DNA of 64,000 nucleotides from Pantoea cypripedii (GTDB lineage: Bacteria > Pseudomonadota > Gammaproteobacteria > Enterobacterales > Enterobacteriaceae). The stretch is from the NCBI RefSeq assembly GCF_002095535.1, contig NZ_MLJI01000001.1:2407832-2471831 (forward strand), given 5' to 3'. Under the pieces are notes generated by a model. It had not been told where the DNA came from, did not search any database, and was given only the letters and a program-made list of their open reading frames with translations. The translations under genes were made by a program, and so were the position numbers. Positions within the stretch are counted from its first letter, which is position 1. Each line of letters begins with the position of its first letter. This document shows, piece after piece, positions 9,647-19,496 of this stretch.

Positions 9647-9765
9647 TTTCCATCCTGTTAAGAGAAATGTTCATTTTGTTGCGACAGATCTTGCGTCATT
9701 ACATTTAAATAGGGAATGATCGCCATAGTTCATAGATTACATACTTAAAATACGCATGGGGAATT

Positions 9766-10665
9766 ATGGATCGCTTCACGGAGCTGGCAGTATTCGTGAC
9801 CGCAGTGGAAGAAGGCAGCATCGCGGCGGCGGCAAGAAAACTCGGGTTATCAGCGGTGATGGCTGGCCGTTATCTCGCCTCGCTGGAGCAAAGGGTTGCC
9901 GCGAGATTGGTTGAACGCACGACGCAGCGGTTAAGTCTGACTGACGCTGGGCAAAAATACATGGCCCGGAGCAAACATATTCTTGAAGCCTGGGCAGAGG
10001 CTAATCGTGAAGCGGCAGACATACAAAGTAACCCAACCGGAACCTTACGTATCGCAGCCCCTGTAACCTTCGGTACCTTGTATCTCGGCCCGTTGATTGC
10101 ACAGTTTATGGCCGATTTTCCTGCGGTAAACATTACACTGCAGTTACAGGATCGCTTCATTGATTTAGTGGAGGAGGGTATCGATTTGGCGCTCCGTATC
10201 GGCCATCTACCCGACTCAGAGTTAATTGCGCGAAAAATTGCGGATTGCCCATTACTGGCCTGTGCCACCCCAGCCTATCTGGCCGTTGCGGGCTCGCCGG
10301 CGACACCGGCTGAACTACACAGTCATACGCTGATAGGTTATATGGGTAATCAGAATGCCGCGCCCTGGCATTTTTATGATGATAAACAGGGATGGATTCA
10401 GGCAGATGATAAACGACGTTTTCTCGCCAACAATACCGCGATTATGCTGGAGGTAGCGTTGGCACATGCCGGGATCGCTTATGGCCCGGCTTTTGTTTTT
10501 AATCGCCATCTTTCAAGCGGTGAATTAGTCCAGGTTTTACCCGCATGGGCTTGCCCAGCGCTTCCAATGCACGCCATTACCCCCAATGCAAAGTATGTAA
10601 ATACCAAAACACGCTTGTTTATTGAACGGCTTAAAACAACGTTTGCCAGCAACAGTGAGCATTGA
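9766..10665 (+). CDS. LysR family transcriptional regulator
   Basis: A 299-residue LysR-type regulator. The N-terminal winged helix (residues 1-60) has the typical FVTAVEEGSIAAAARKLGLS helix-turn-helix segment and RTTQRLSLTDAG wing. The C-terminal two-lobed effector domain begins near residue 90 (GTLRIAAPVTFGTLYLGPLI). It belongs to the large CrgA/DsdC-like branch in which DLALRIG is conserved. It is divergent from the hydrolase gene, the usual arrangement for LysR autoregulation and control of the neighbour. The inducer is unknown. Confidence 0.88.
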   Translation: MDRFTELAVFVTAVEEGSIAAAARKLGLSAVMAGRYLASLEQRVAARLVERTTQRLSLTDAGQKYMARSKHILEAWAEANREAADIQSNPTGTLRIAAPVTFGTLYLGPLIAQFMADFPAVNITLQLQDRFIDLVEEGIDLALRIGHLPDSELIARKIADCPLLACATPAYLAVAGSPATPAELHSHTLIGYMGNQNAAPWHFYDDKQGWIQADDKRRFLANNTAIMLEVALAHAGIAYGPAFVFNRHLSSGELVQVLPAWACPALPMHAITPNAKYVNTKTRLFIERLKTTFASNSEH

Positions 10666-10707
10666 TGTACCGGCAGCGCACTGCCGGTAACGGAGAGGGA
10701 TTATGGC

Positions 10708-11346
10708 TTACTTAGCGCCAGCCACCGCCTCTTGTGCCAGACGCGTAATACGATCCCAGTCGCCTGCTTCCAGCGCATCATTGGGCACCAGCCAGGAACC
10801 CCCGATACACAGCACACTTTTCAACGCCAGATAATCACGGTAGTTAGCCGGTGAAATGCCACCCGTCGGGCAGAAACGCACCTGCGGGAAGGGTCCGCCA
10901 ATAGCCTGGAGCGCTTTCACCCCGCCATTCGCTTCTGCCGGGAAGAATTTGAACTCACGCAGGCCATAATCCATACCGGTCATCAGCTCAGAGACGGTGC
11001 TGATTCCTGGGATCAATGGCACCGGCCCTTCTACTGCCGCGCGCAGCAACGGTTCGGTAATGCCGGGACTGATCACGAACTGCGCGCCAGCATCGGTCAC
11101 TTCTTTCAATTGCTGAGGATTAATGACGGTGCCCGCTCCAACAATCGCCTCAGGGACTTCTTTAATCATGGCGCGTAACGCATCCATGGCGACGGGTGTA
11201 CGCAGGGTCACTTCCAGCACACGCACACCGCCCGCAACCAGCGCTTTAGCCATCGGCACAGCGTGTTCGAGTTTGTTCACCACAATGACCGGTACGACCG
11301 GTCCGGTTGTCAGGATCTGTTCTGCACTTGTTTTCCAGTTTTTCAT
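10708..11346 (-). CDS. eda: KDPG/KHG aldolase Eda
   Basis: A 212-residue class I aldolase that splits 2-keto-3-deoxy-6-phosphogluconate into pyruvate and glyceraldehyde-3-phosphate; also acts on 4-hydroxy-2-oxoglutarate. Catalytic Glu is in RVLEVTLRT and the Schiff-base Lys in [25 protein letters not shown] and [14 protein letters not shown] are family hallmarks. The start is ATG at 11346, preceded by TTAGGAAACGTG. An in-frame ATG 72 nt earlier lacks a ribosome site. Unlike in E. coli, edd is not adjacent; the dha operon lies upstream instead, so Eda may mainly serve hexuronate-derived KDPG unless edd is elsewhere. Confidence 0.95.
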   Translation of the reverse strand: MKNWKTSAEQILTTGPVVPVIVVNKLEHAVPMAKALVAGGVRVLEVTLRTPVAMDALRAMIKEVPEAIVGAGTVINPQQLKEVTDAGAQFVISPGITEPLLRAAVEGPVPLIPGISTVSELMTGMDYGLREFKFFPAEANGGVKALQAIGGPFPQVRFCPTGGISPANYRDYLALKSVLCIGGSWLVPNDALEAGDWDRITRLAQEAVAGAK

Positions 11347-11370
11347 CACGTTTCCTAAGGGGGTTTCAGT

Positions 11371-11390
11371 CAGACCATGAGCCTGGTCTG
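11371..11390. promoter_or_regulatory. Hairpin in the eda leader
   Basis: Perfect 7-bp inverted repeat CAGACCA / TGGTCTG with a 6-nt loop, 25-45 nt upstream of the eda start. It has no U-tract, so it may be an operator or an mRNA-stabilising 5' stem rather than a terminator. Confidence 0.35.
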
Positions 11391-11485
11391 TGGGATGTTC
11401 CTGAGCCGTACCATACAAGATTCGTGTGACTCGCGTCTATTGGCTGCTAAGTATTTTTGAAACTACGGTTCATTCTGCTTAATCG

Positions 11486-12910
11486 CTACAGCGGTAAAAT
11501 CTCACCGGAATCGCCAGACAGCCTGACCACGGTGCCATCCCGGTATGCCAGGGTACGCTGAGCGTCATCGATATACACCGGGATGCCGCGCGCGGCTGCC
11601 AGCAACGCCGGGTGGGACCAGGCACCGATGCCGGTAAAATAAATGCCCTCAATCCAGGCACTATCCAGCGCCATGATCTCGGAAGGTAATAAATAATTAG
11701 CGATAATCAGCGTGGGGGTATGCTGCTGCGGCAAAGTCACTAACGGGTGTCCGAGTAGCAAGCGCAATACCCGCATGCCGACGTCATAAACATCGACATA
11801 TCTTTCGCGTAAATAAGCATCTTCAATGGCACGATACTCATCCGCCATCTGGCTGATGGTTGCCAGCCAAAGGTGCTCAACAGGCGCGTTTTGCTGGTCC
11901 ATCTTTTCACAGGTCGCATCATAAAGTTCGCTGTCTTCCAGCATCATCTGATGAGCGGAGAAAATGGCCGCCTCTTTGTCAGATAATTGCTTTTCCGTGG
12001 TGGCGACCAATGCCGCCAGCTCCTGTTGCGCGGCCGTTATTGCATCGCTGAGCCGGGCAAGTGCATGTGGTTTTGCTTCAGCCGTTCGCGTCGGGAGCTG
12101 CGGCTTCCCCCGTTCAATACGGCAGACGGTGACAGCTACCGATGCTGGCGGTTTTTTCCTCGCATCGTCCACCGCAACGGCCTCCTGCCCCTCATCACCG
12201 AATTGTGTCGCAGCCAGTGCCGCAAAAGCGTCTATCGCCTGCTGTGCCTGCGGCCCGCGCGCATGCAGGGTAATCACGTCGCCACATTTGATCGCCAGTC
12301 GCGCCACGTTGTTCATACTCTTCGCGTTGAGCACGCGATCACCGTTAGCCAGCTGCACATCGGCGTCAAATTGATTCAGGCAACGGGCAATCGCCGATGC
12401 CGGGCGGGCATGGATACCGGTCGGGTTGGTTATGGTCGAGGAAAAGTGCAGGGGATAGTGGATGGTGTCGCTCACCGGCGCGGGTGCACCGGCCAGCCAG
12501 TCACTCTGATTCAGCTGGGCATATTTAGCCGCCAGCGCCTGGTGTGCCTCGGTGATCACCTGGTCAATGGACTGACCCGCTGCCGCTGCCACCGCCGCTG
12601 CGACAGTGCCTTCCACCAGCGGTGCCGCGCAGACCTGAACCCGCGCCATGGCCTCCTCGCCCAGCAGCTCCTTCGCCATATCGGTACTGAGGATCGCGCT
12701 ACCCATATCGACCATCACCAGGACCTCGTCATCCATGACATCCTCAATGGCCGCCATTATCGCCACCGGGTCAGTGCCTATCGGATTCTCCGGGTCATCC
12801 ATCCCCGCCGCTACCGCGAACTTCACTTTTCCCTGCGTCATTTGTGACGCCAGCTCAACAACCCCGTCGGCCAGTTTTCTGCTATGAGAAACCACCACGA
12901 TATTGACCAT
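11486..12910 (-). CDS. dhaM: PTS-dependent dihydroxyacetone kinase phosphotransferase DhaM
   Basis: A 474-residue multiphosphoryl transfer protein (E. coli DhaM has 472). Domain order: EIIA-Man-like domain (1-135) with phospho-acceptor His9 in VVVSHSRKLADG, an HPr-like domain (about 150-240) with its active His in NPTGIHARPASAIA, and a truncated enzyme I-like domain (about 265-474) that keeps a His in the GAWSHPALLAAARG segment. It passes phosphate from PEP via the PTS to the ADP bound on DhaL. Last gene of glpF-dhaK-dhaL-dhaM, 30 nt after dhaL. Confidence 0.94.
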   Translation of the reverse strand: MVNIVVVSHSRKLADGVVELASQMTQGKVKFAVAAGMDDPENPIGTDPVAIMAAIEDVMDDEVLVMVDMGSAILSTDMAKELLGEEAMARVQVCAAPLVEGTVAAAVAAAAGQSIDQVITEAHQALAAKYAQLNQSDWLAGAPAPVSDTIHYPLHFSSTITNPTGIHARPASAIARCLNQFDADVQLANGDRVLNAKSMNNVARLAIKCGDVITLHARGPQAQQAIDAFAALAATQFGDEGQEAVAVDDARKKPPASVAVTVCRIERGKPQLPTRTAEAKPHALARLSDAITAAQQELAALVATTEKQLSDKEAAIFSAHQMMLEDSELYDATCEKMDQQNAPVEHLWLATISQMADEYRAIEDAYLRERYVDVYDVGMRVLRLLLGHPLVTLPQQHTPTLIIANYLLPSEIMALDSAWIEGIYFTGIGAWSHPALLAAARGIPVYIDDAQRTLAYRDGTVVRLSGDSGEILPL

Positions 12911-12940
12911 ATTTCATAACCTTATTGAGGACTGCAACTG

Positions 12941-13564
12941 TTAACCAACAACCTCACAAAGTGTTTTAAACAGCAAATAGCTGGAGGTGGCACCAGGGTC
13001 CTGATGGCCGATGGATCGCTCGCCAAGATAACTGGCGCGTCCCTTCCCTGCTCTCATCGGAATGGTGCTTTTCATTGCCGCCTCAGCAGCCTGCAAAGTA
13101 GTACTCAATGCCGTTGCCAATGGCGCGTCCTGCTGGCTTTGCAACGACGTGACAATGGCTGACAGCGTATCCACCATGGTTTTATCACCCGGATGCGCCA
13201 TACCGCGTGCGCTGATACGATCCGTCCCTTCCCGGTACATGTTGTACAAATCTGTCACTGTCAGCTCTTCTTTCGCCATCACGCACTCGGCGGATTTAAT
13301 GAAAAAAGTGCCATACAGCGGCCCACTGGCACCGCCGATACTCGACAACAGCACCATGCCGGTATTTTTCAAAATGGTGCCGATATCCTTATCTTCCAGC
13401 GTCGGCAGCTTTTCTTTCACCTTTTTGAAGCCACGGTTCATGTTTAACCCGTGATCGGCATCGCCAATCTCACGATCCAGATTGGTCAGAAACTCCTGTT
13501 GTTGTTCAAACACCGCTGCCGACGCATCCAGCCAGTCAATCACCTGTTTCTTGGTTACGACCAT
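12941..13564 (-). CDS. dhaL: Dihydroxyacetone kinase ADP-binding subunit DhaL
   Basis: A 207-residue DhaL protein. NLDREIGDADHGLNMNRGF (near 28-46) supplies the aspartates that bind the two Mg ions holding a permanently bound ADP/ATP. SSIGGASGPLYGTFF and RAGKGRASYLGERSIGHQDP complete the nucleotide pocket. DhaL takes phosphate from DhaM and transfers it to dihydroxyacetone bound on DhaK. It also acts as co-activator of DhaR in E. coli. Length is close to the E. coli subunit (210). Confidence 0.95.
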   Translation of the reverse strand: MVVTKKQVIDWLDASAAVFEQQQEFLTNLDREIGDADHGLNMNRGFKKVKEKLPTLEDKDIGTILKNTGMVLLSSIGGASGPLYGTFFIKSAECVMAKEELTVTDLYNMYREGTDRISARGMAHPGDKTMVDTLSAIVTSLQSQQDAPLATALSTTLQAAEAAMKSTIPMRAGKGRASYLGERSIGHQDPGATSSYLLFKTLCEVVG

Positions 13565-13637
13565 TGTTATCCCCCGGAGAGTGATTTCATCCGGTGTCGG
13601 AGCGGCCCGTCATCAGCGACCAGGCCGCGACACCGCG

Positions 13638-14702
13638 TTACATTTTCCAGCGTAGCGCTGGGGTGCTGACCGGAAAATCCCACAACGTCAGCATCTCCTC
13701 ATCGACTTTCAATAACGTAATCGATACCCCCTGCATGTCGATGGAACTGCAGAAAGTGCCCACCAGATTGCGGGCGATATGAATGTTGCGCCCGGTGAGA
13801 ATCTCTGTCGTTTTGCGATACACGGCATACAGCTCCGACAACGGCGTGCCGCCCAGCCCATTGACCAGCACAATCACACTGTCCTGTTCATTCAGCGGCT
13901 CGGTGGTCTGGCTATTTTCCACCCACTCGCCTTTTTCACCGTCCCACTGCCGTAGCACGCGGCTGTAAGGGGTGTTGTCGAGAATTTCGTTGACCATCTC
14001 CGTGACCAGCGTATCGCAATCACTGTACTTCTCGCGGCGAATACCGGGCTCACCGTGGATACCTATGCCAAACTCGATTTCATCATCGGCCAAATCAAAA
14101 CTGGCCCGGCCAGCCGCCGGGACGGTACAGGCCGACAACGCCACGCCAATGGAACGGCCACGATTGCCGATACGTGTGGCCAGCTGCACGCATTCATCGA
14201 GGCTGTAACCTTCTTCAGCCGCCGCCCCGAGTATTTTCTCCGCCAGCACGGTGGTCGCGACACCACGTCGCCCGGCGGTGTAAAGGCTATCCTTGACCGC
14301 GACATCATCGTCAATCACCGCCACCTGCACCGGAATACCTTCACCGTGTAACAATTCCGCCGCGGTTTCAAAATTGAGAATGTCCCCGGTGTAATTCTTG
14401 ATCAGTAGCAGAATGCCGTTATCGCTGTTGACCTTTTGCGCACATTCATACATTTGATCGGGGGTCGGTGAGGTAAAAATATGTCCGGGACAGGCACCGT
14501 CGAGCATCCCGAAACCGACAAATCCGCCATGCATCGGTTCATGTCCCGACCCGCCACCGGAAATCAGCGCCACCTTCGGTTTATCTGTGCGACGACAGAT
14601 ATAGAAAGGTTCGGTATTCACCAGCAATTCCGGATGCGCCAGAGCAAAGCCTTCCAATTGTTCCCTGACCACATCATCGACTTTATTGATTAACTTTTTC
14701 AT
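13638..14702 (-). CDS. dhaK: Dihydroxyacetone kinase substrate-binding subunit DhaK
   Basis: A 354-residue DhaK. The ALISGGGSGHEPMHGGFVG segment (about 47-65) is the conserved substrate-site loop. The His that binds dihydroxyacetone covalently as a hemiaminal lies in the FGIGIHGEPGIRRE region near 218. The start is ATG at 14702 after GAGGAAGG, giving MKKLINKVDDVVREQL as in E. coli. In E. coli DhaK also works as co-repressor of DhaR. It is first of the kinase genes, downstream of glpF. Confidence 0.95.
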   Translation of the reverse strand: MKKLINKVDDVVREQLEGFALAHPELLVNTEPFYICRRTDKPKVALISGGGSGHEPMHGGFVGFGMLDGACPGHIFTSPTPDQMYECAQKVNSDNGILLLIKNYTGDILNFETAAELLHGEGIPVQVAVIDDDVAVKDSLYTAGRRGVATTVLAEKILGAAAEEGYSLDECVQLATRIGNRGRSIGVALSACTVPAAGRASFDLADDEIEFGIGIHGEPGIRREKYSDCDTLVTEMVNEILDNTPYSRVLRQWDGEKGEWVENSQTTEPLNEQDSVIVLVNGLGGTPLSELYAVYRKTTEILTGRNIHIARNLVGTFCSSIDMQGVSITLLKVDEEMLTLWDFPVSTPALRWKM

Positions 14703-14759
14703 CAATCCTTCCTCGTATGATCTCCCCCGTCCGAACCTTGCGGCCAGGGGAGCTGACGG

Positions 14760-15488
14760 TTAATGGGTGGTAAAGACAGGAATCAAGATTGAGTATAATA
14801 ATGAGCCAGCTGCGCCGCCGATTAGCGGACCGACGATCGGCACCCAGGCATAGCCCCAGTCGGAACCGCCTTTATTTTTTATCGGCAACAACGCGTGGGC
14901 CAGACGCGGGCCAAGGTCACGCGCCGGGTTGATCGCATAGCCGGTGGGGCCACCTAACGACAGACCAATACTCCACACCAGCACACCGACCGCGTAAGGT
15001 CCGAAGCCGCCAGCAATACCGTTGTGCGAGTTAAAAATCGCCAGTACGCCAAACGTTAACATTGCAGTGCCAATAATTTCGGTAACCAGGTTCCATTTAT
15101 AGTCACGAATGGCAGGACCGGTACAAAAGGTGGCGAGGATTAACCCTTTATCGTCGGAAACATCATAGTGGCGCTTATAGGTGAGCCAGACCAGAATTGC
15201 GCCGAGAAACGCGCCAACAAGCTGGCCGATAAAGTAAACCGGCACCACGCTTGCAGGAATGCCGCCCTGGAGCCAGACAGCCAGGGTTACCGCCGGATTG
15301 AGGTGCGCGCCGCTGACCCAGCCGACGGCATAAACAGCGACTGTCACCGCAAAGCCCCAGCCTGCGGTAATGACAATCCAGCCGCTACTTCCTCCTTTGG
15401 TTTGTTTTAATACCACGTTGGCCACCACACCGTCGCCAAGCAGGATCAACAGCATGGTGCCGACCATTTCTGATAAAAAGATGTTCAT
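14760..15488 (-). CDS. glpF: Aquaglyceroporin, glycerol facilitator type
   Basis: A 242-residue MIP-family channel with six membrane helices. The two pore half-helices are visible as SGAHLNPAVTLAVWL and YAINPARDLGPRLAH. The aspartate after NPAR marks the glycerol-conducting subgroup rather than water-specific AqpZ. It is first in an operon with dhaKLM, so its likely role is entry of glycerol or dihydroxyacetone for this pathway. It may be a paralogue of the glpFK-linked GlpF, so the symbol denotes the family. Confidence 0.85.
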   Translation of the reverse strand: MNIFLSEMVGTMLLILLGDGVVANVVLKQTKGGSSGWIVITAGWGFAVTVAVYAVGWVSGAHLNPAVTLAVWLQGGIPASVVPVYFIGQLVGAFLGAILVWLTYKRHYDVSDDKGLILATFCTGPAIRDYKWNLVTEIIGTAMLTFGVLAIFNSHNGIAGGFGPYAVGVLVWSIGLSLGGPTGYAINPARDLGPRLAHALLPIKNKGGSDWGYAWVPIVGPLIGGAAGSLLYSILIPVFTTH

Positions 15489-15923
15489 CTTTCTTTCCTT
15501 TAATTAACAGGTGATAGTGCTGGTCGTCTTATGCAAGAACAAGGTGAGAATAGAAAGGGGGAAAAAGGCTGTAAAAAAGTTTTTTTTGTTCAATCCGGAA
15601 ACAGTCTTTTTCCGCGGAAGGTTGCAAAAAGAAACATTCCGCCAGCGAAAAAATAGGTTATTTGACCGCCGTCATACTGTATTAAAAGATGTGAGACACT
15701 TCACAGCCACTCAGAGTGAAATTAAAAAGAAGTTAAATTTCAATAAATTATATATCCATTTCTACTGGCTAAACTGCGGAAAAATATTTGCCGATCGATG
15801 TCACAAATTGCGACGTCCTTTTCCTGGAAAGAACCAAAATATTCTACATATAGCGCTACGTGCGCGTTACAGACGCGTACCTCAATATTAATCGCTGGAT
15901 CTTTTTCAGCAGGAAGGCAACGC
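15489..15923. promoter_or_regulatory. Divergent regulatory region of glpF-dhaKLM and dhaR
   Basis: A 435-bp A/T-rich non-coding region between divergent genes. It contains a CRP-like site (15690-15705), several A/T tracts and presumably DhaR operator sites and both promoters. A frame open at 15511-15891 lacks a ribosome site and codon character and is not called a gene. Confidence 0.6.
15690..15705. promoter_or_regulatory. CRP-like site in the dha control region
   Basis: TGTGAGACACTTCACA has two perfect CRP half-sites (TGTGA and TCACA) with the correct 6-bp spacing. It would put the dha operon or dhaR under catabolite control. Confidence 0.65.
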
Positions 15924-17909
15924 ATGCGTCTCAATATGAAAGCGATATGGCGGGCGTTTGTCGCCAAAGATCCCGGCGAGTTTAGCAACCTCACCAGTCT
16001 GGATCGTCTCGATATTAAACCCTGGCTGAAGGAGTCCTGGCTGCGTTGTCGGCGACAACAGCGGCACGACCACTGGCCACCACAACTTTATGCCAAAGGC
16101 ATCACCTTCGACTCGCTGTGCCGCAACAAATCGGAGATGCTGAATATCTCCTCACCGATTATCGAGGATATTTTCGAATATCTTGATACGCCGGATTGCG
16201 CCATCTTCATTACCGACGAAACCGGTTGTACGCTGCGATTTTACGCCACCCCGGCAATGACCACCCGCCTGGCCGCACTGGGGATCCGCGCCAGTGTCTA
16301 CTGGCGGGAAGGCATGATGGGCAATAATGCCGTTTCCAGCGCCCTGCTGCTGCACGAAACGGTCAGCGTCAGAGGCTATGAACATTTCAACCGGCATCTG
16401 CACCCGTTTACGGTTTGTGCCGCACCAGTTTTTGATAGCGACAGCACCGTGATGGGCGCGGTGGGTCTTGTCCTGCTGACCGGTAATGACACCCTGCCGA
16501 CGCTTGGACTGGCGCTGGTGCACTCCATCGAACAACAAATTACCGCCAGGCTGAATACCGACCTGGTTCTGGCCGAATCCAATCAGCACCTCAGCGAAGT
16601 CCATGCACTGCTGGACGGCGTAGAAGAAGGCGTGCTGGCCTGGGACAATAAAGGCACCATTCTGTATCTCAATATTCACGGCAGCGATTTATTTAATGTT
16701 AAAGGCGAAAAGATCCTCGGGAAAAATATTCACGACATTATTAAATTGCCGCAAAACATCATTAATGCCATTGAACACAATCGTGAAGTCGATCTGTTTG
16801 AAACCGCCATTGAGTTTAATGGCAGTTTTATTTCACTGGCGATCTCCCTGAAGATCGTTAAAGGCCCCAATAATAGCCCGGACCGCTATATCGCCCTGCT
16901 GCATCCCATCGATCGCATCCGTGAACTGGTACATCGCCACAGTGGTGTCTGGGCGCGTCTGACCTTTGACGATCTCGACTATGTGGGAAGTTCCAATGCG
17001 ATTCGGCGCGTGATGCGTCTGGCACAGCAGGCAGCGAAAGGACGAGGTTCGGTGCTGCTGCACGGAGAGGAAGGGCTGGGCAAGTCGCACCTGGCGCAGG
17101 CGATTCATAATGCCAGCGAGCGTCAGGATAAGCCTTTTATCACCATTAACTGCCAGGCAATCCTGCGTGAAGCGATGACCAGCGAGTTTCTCGGCGGCGT
17201 GATTAACGGTGACAAGCATGTGATTTCTAAATTCGAGCTAGCTAAAGGCGGCACATTGCTGCTGGAGAATGTTGAATATCTGACGGCAGAAGTGCAGACC
17301 GCGCTGCTGCAACTGCTGAAAACCGGACTACTTAGCAAAGCCAACCAGCTGCTGGTGCCGCTGGATGTCCGTCTCATCACCACCACCACGGTCGATATCA
17401 ATCAATACGTCGATGAAAACCGCTTTCGCCGCCATTTACTGTATGAGTTGCAATCGTTTGATATCCATATCCCGCCATTGCGCGAGCGCCGCGAAGATAT
17501 TCCTACGCTTATAAAGCGTTATCTGAAGATTATGAGCCATGAGGTGGGTAAAAACGTGTCGTTGTCGGACGATGCGTTGCAACTATTAACGCGTTACAGT
17601 TGGCCGGGCAATAACCGTGAATTGCGTAATGTGCTTGAACGCGCCTTCAGTTACAGCGACGGCGCAATGATTCGGGCGAAAGATATTCCTTCCTCCCTGA
17701 TTGAAAGGATTCGCGATATTGGCGTTGCGCCCCCGGCTAATGGTCTGCACAGTCTTAATGATATGGAGCGGGACGCCCTGATCCAGGCCGCTATCCAGTG
17801 CAAGGGGAGAGCCATTAAGATCACCGAGGCATTAAAGATCAGCCGCACCTCGCTGTGGCGGAAACTGAAAGCCTTCAATATTCATCTGGAAGATTATAAG
17901 ACGCGCTGA
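15924..17909 (+). CDS. dhaR: Dihydroxyacetone kinase operon activator DhaR
   Basis: A 661-residue enhancer-binding-type regulator (E. coli DhaR about 640). A GAF-like sensor domain covers about 50-200, and a PAS domain about 210-320 (LLDGVEEGVLAWDNKGTILY). An AAA+ domain follows at about 335-560, with a Walker-A-like LHGEEGLGKSHLAQAI. A Fis-type helix-turn-helix (about 610-655, AIKITEALKISRTSLWRKLK) closes the protein. The GAFTGA loop needed for sigma-54 contact is not recognisable, as in E. coli DhaR, which works with sigma-70. Start ATG at 15924 follows AGGAAGG by 6 nt; a longer frame from 15798 has no ribosome site. Confidence 0.9.
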   Translation: MRLNMKAIWRAFVAKDPGEFSNLTSLDRLDIKPWLKESWLRCRRQQRHDHWPPQLYAKGITFDSLCRNKSEMLNISSPIIEDIFEYLDTPDCAIFITDETGCTLRFYATPAMTTRLAALGIRASVYWREGMMGNNAVSSALLLHETVSVRGYEHFNRHLHPFTVCAAPVFDSDSTVMGAVGLVLLTGNDTLPTLGLALVHSIEQQITARLNTDLVLAESNQHLSEVHALLDGVEEGVLAWDNKGTILYLNIHGSDLFNVKGEKILGKNIHDIIKLPQNIINAIEHNREVDLFETAIEFNGSFISLAISLKIVKGPNNSPDRYIALLHPIDRIRELVHRHSGVWARLTFDDLDYVGSSNAIRRVMRLAQQAAKGRGSVLLHGEEGLGKSHLAQAIHNASERQDKPFITINCQAILREAMTSEFLGGVINGDKHVISKFELAKGGTLLLENVEYLTAEVQTALLQLLKTGLLSKANQLLVPLDVRLITTTTVDINQYVDENRFRRHLLYELQSFDIHIPPLRERREDIPTLIKRYLKIMSHEVGKNVSLSDDALQLLTRYSWPGNNRELRNVLERAFSYSDGAMIRAKDIPSSLIERIRDIGVAPPANGLHSLNDMERDALIQAAIQCKGRAIKITEALKISRTSLWRKLKAFNIHLEDYKTR

Positions 17910-17925
17910 GGTAATGTCCGCAGGC

Positions 17926-17956
17926 AAAAAAAAGCCCGCTCAATCGCGGGCTTTTT
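17926..17956. terminator. Bidirectional terminator between dhaR and zwf
   Basis: Stem GCCCGC / GCGGGC flanked by an A-tract and a T-tract on both sides (AAAAAAAA before, TTTTT after) between two convergent stop codons. It works in both orientations. Confidence 0.9.
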
Positions 17957-17962
17957 CGTGGG

Positions 17963-19438
17963 TTACTCGAATTCGTTCCAGGAACGTCCGTCACGGGTGA
18001 TCATCGCCACCGAGGCGACCGGTCCCCAGGTGCCGGCCTGATACGGCTTCGGCGCATCCGCATCGGCGTTCCATGCATCAATGATGGAATCCACCCATGT
18101 CCATGCGGCTTCGACTTCATCACGGCGCACGAACAACGCCTGAATGCCACGCATGGTTTCCAACAACAGACGCTCATAAGCATCCGCCAGATGCGACTGG
18201 TTGAAGGTTTCGGAGTAGCTGAGGTCCAGCTTGGTGGTCTGCAGTTTGTGTTTGTGATCCAGACCCGGCACTTTGTTCAGGATCTCGATATCCACACCTT
18301 CATCCGGCTGCAGGCGAATGGTCAGCTTGTTCTGCGGCAGTTCAGCGTAGGAATCTTTGAACAGGTTCATTTCCGGGTTCTTGAAGTACACCACCACTTC
18401 AGAACACTTGGTTGGCAAACGCTTACCGGTACGCAGGTAGAACGGTACGCCCGCCCAGCGCCAGTTGTCGATATCAACACGGATGGCCACGAAAGTTTCT
18501 GTACCGCTCTGCTTGTTGGCACCCTCTTCTTCCAGGTAGCCCGGTACTTTTTTGCCCTGGACAAAACCGGCGGTGTACTGACCACGCACAGTTTTTTCAC
18601 GCACGTTAGTCTGATCAATGCGACGCAGCGAACGCAGCACTTTCACTTTTTCGTCACGAATCGCATCGGCGCTCAGGTCGGATGGCGGCGACATGGCGAT
18701 CATGGTGAGGATCTGCAACAGGTGGTTCTGGATCATGTCACGCATCTGGCCCGCTTTATCAAAGTAGCCCCAGCGGCCTTCGATACCCACCTCTTCAGCC
18801 ACCGTAATCTGCACGTGGTCGATAGTGCGGTTGTCCCAGTTATTCACGAAGATCGAGTTAGCAAAACGCAGTGCCAGCAGGTTCAGTACCGTTTCTTTGC
18901 CCAGATAGTGGTCAATACGGAAGACCTGGCTCTCTTCGAAGTATTTGCCCACGCTGTTGTTGATCTCCTGAGAGGTCTCCAGCGAGGTGCCAAGCGGCTT
19001 CTCCATCACCACACGCGCCGGTTTGGCGTTCAGTTTGGCTGAACCCAGACCATCGCAGATGGCACCAAAGGTGCTCGGCGGCATGGCGAAGTAGTTAATG
19101 GTGACGCGATTTTTCTGGTCGAGCATTTTGCCCAGACGAGAAAAGTGCGAAGTATCGTTTACGTCGAGGTTACAGAAGTCGAGACGGCTGCTGAGTTTGT
19201 CCCACAGCGCTTCATCGATCTTCTCTTTCATGAAGGTTTCCAGCGCTTCACGCACCACTTTGGTGTATGCGTCTTTGTCCCACTCCGCGCGGCCTACGCC
19301 GATAATGCGCGTGGTGTCGTGAATCTGACCGGCTTTTTCCAGCTGATACAGTGAAGGCAACAGTTTCCGGCGTGCAAGATCGCCTTTGGCACCGAAAATC
19401 ACCAGATCGCATGCCTGGGCTGTTTGTGTTACCGCCAT
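17963..19438 (-). CDS. zwf: Glucose-6-phosphate 1-dehydrogenase
   Basis: A 491-residue enzyme, the same length as E. coli Zwf. The NADP-binding Rossmann motif is [20 protein letters not shown] (about 13-32). The substrate-site signature RIDHYLGKE lies near 177-185. It produces 6-phosphogluconolactone and NADPH and feeds the pentose phosphate route. A palindrome resembling the HexR operator lies in its leader, and hexR is divergent upstream, as in E. coli. Confidence 0.97.
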   Translation of the reverse strand: MAVTQTAQACDLVIFGAKGDLARRKLLPSLYQLEKAGQIHDTTRIIGVGRAEWDKDAYTKVVREALETFMKEKIDEALWDKLSSRLDFCNLDVNDTSHFSRLGKMLDQKNRVTINYFAMPPSTFGAICDGLGSAKLNAKPARVVMEKPLGTSLETSQEINNSVGKYFEESQVFRIDHYLGKETVLNLLALRFANSIFVNNWDNRTIDHVQITVAEEVGIEGRWGYFDKAGQMRDMIQNHLLQILTMIAMSPPSDLSADAIRDEKVKVLRSLRRIDQTNVREKTVRGQYTAGFVQGKKVPGYLEEEGANKQSGTETFVAIRVDIDNWRWAGVPFYLRTGKRLPTKCSEVVVYFKNPEMNLFKDSYAELPQNKLTIRLQPDEGVDIEILNKVPGLDHKHKLQTTKLDLSYSETFNQSHLADAYERLLLETMRGIQALFVRRDEVEAAWTWVDSIIDAWNADADAPKPYQAGTWGPVASVAMITRDGRSWNEFE

Positions 19439-19496
19439 TTTCCTCTCCTCGTTGCAGGATATACCCGGTCGAGCGTCCTCATTTACCGGGTCCTTA

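Noticed and set aside
15511..15891. A 126-codon frame in the glpF-dhaR intergenic region
   Set aside because: A/T-rich control region with a CRP-like site; no ribosome site and no domain-like sequence.
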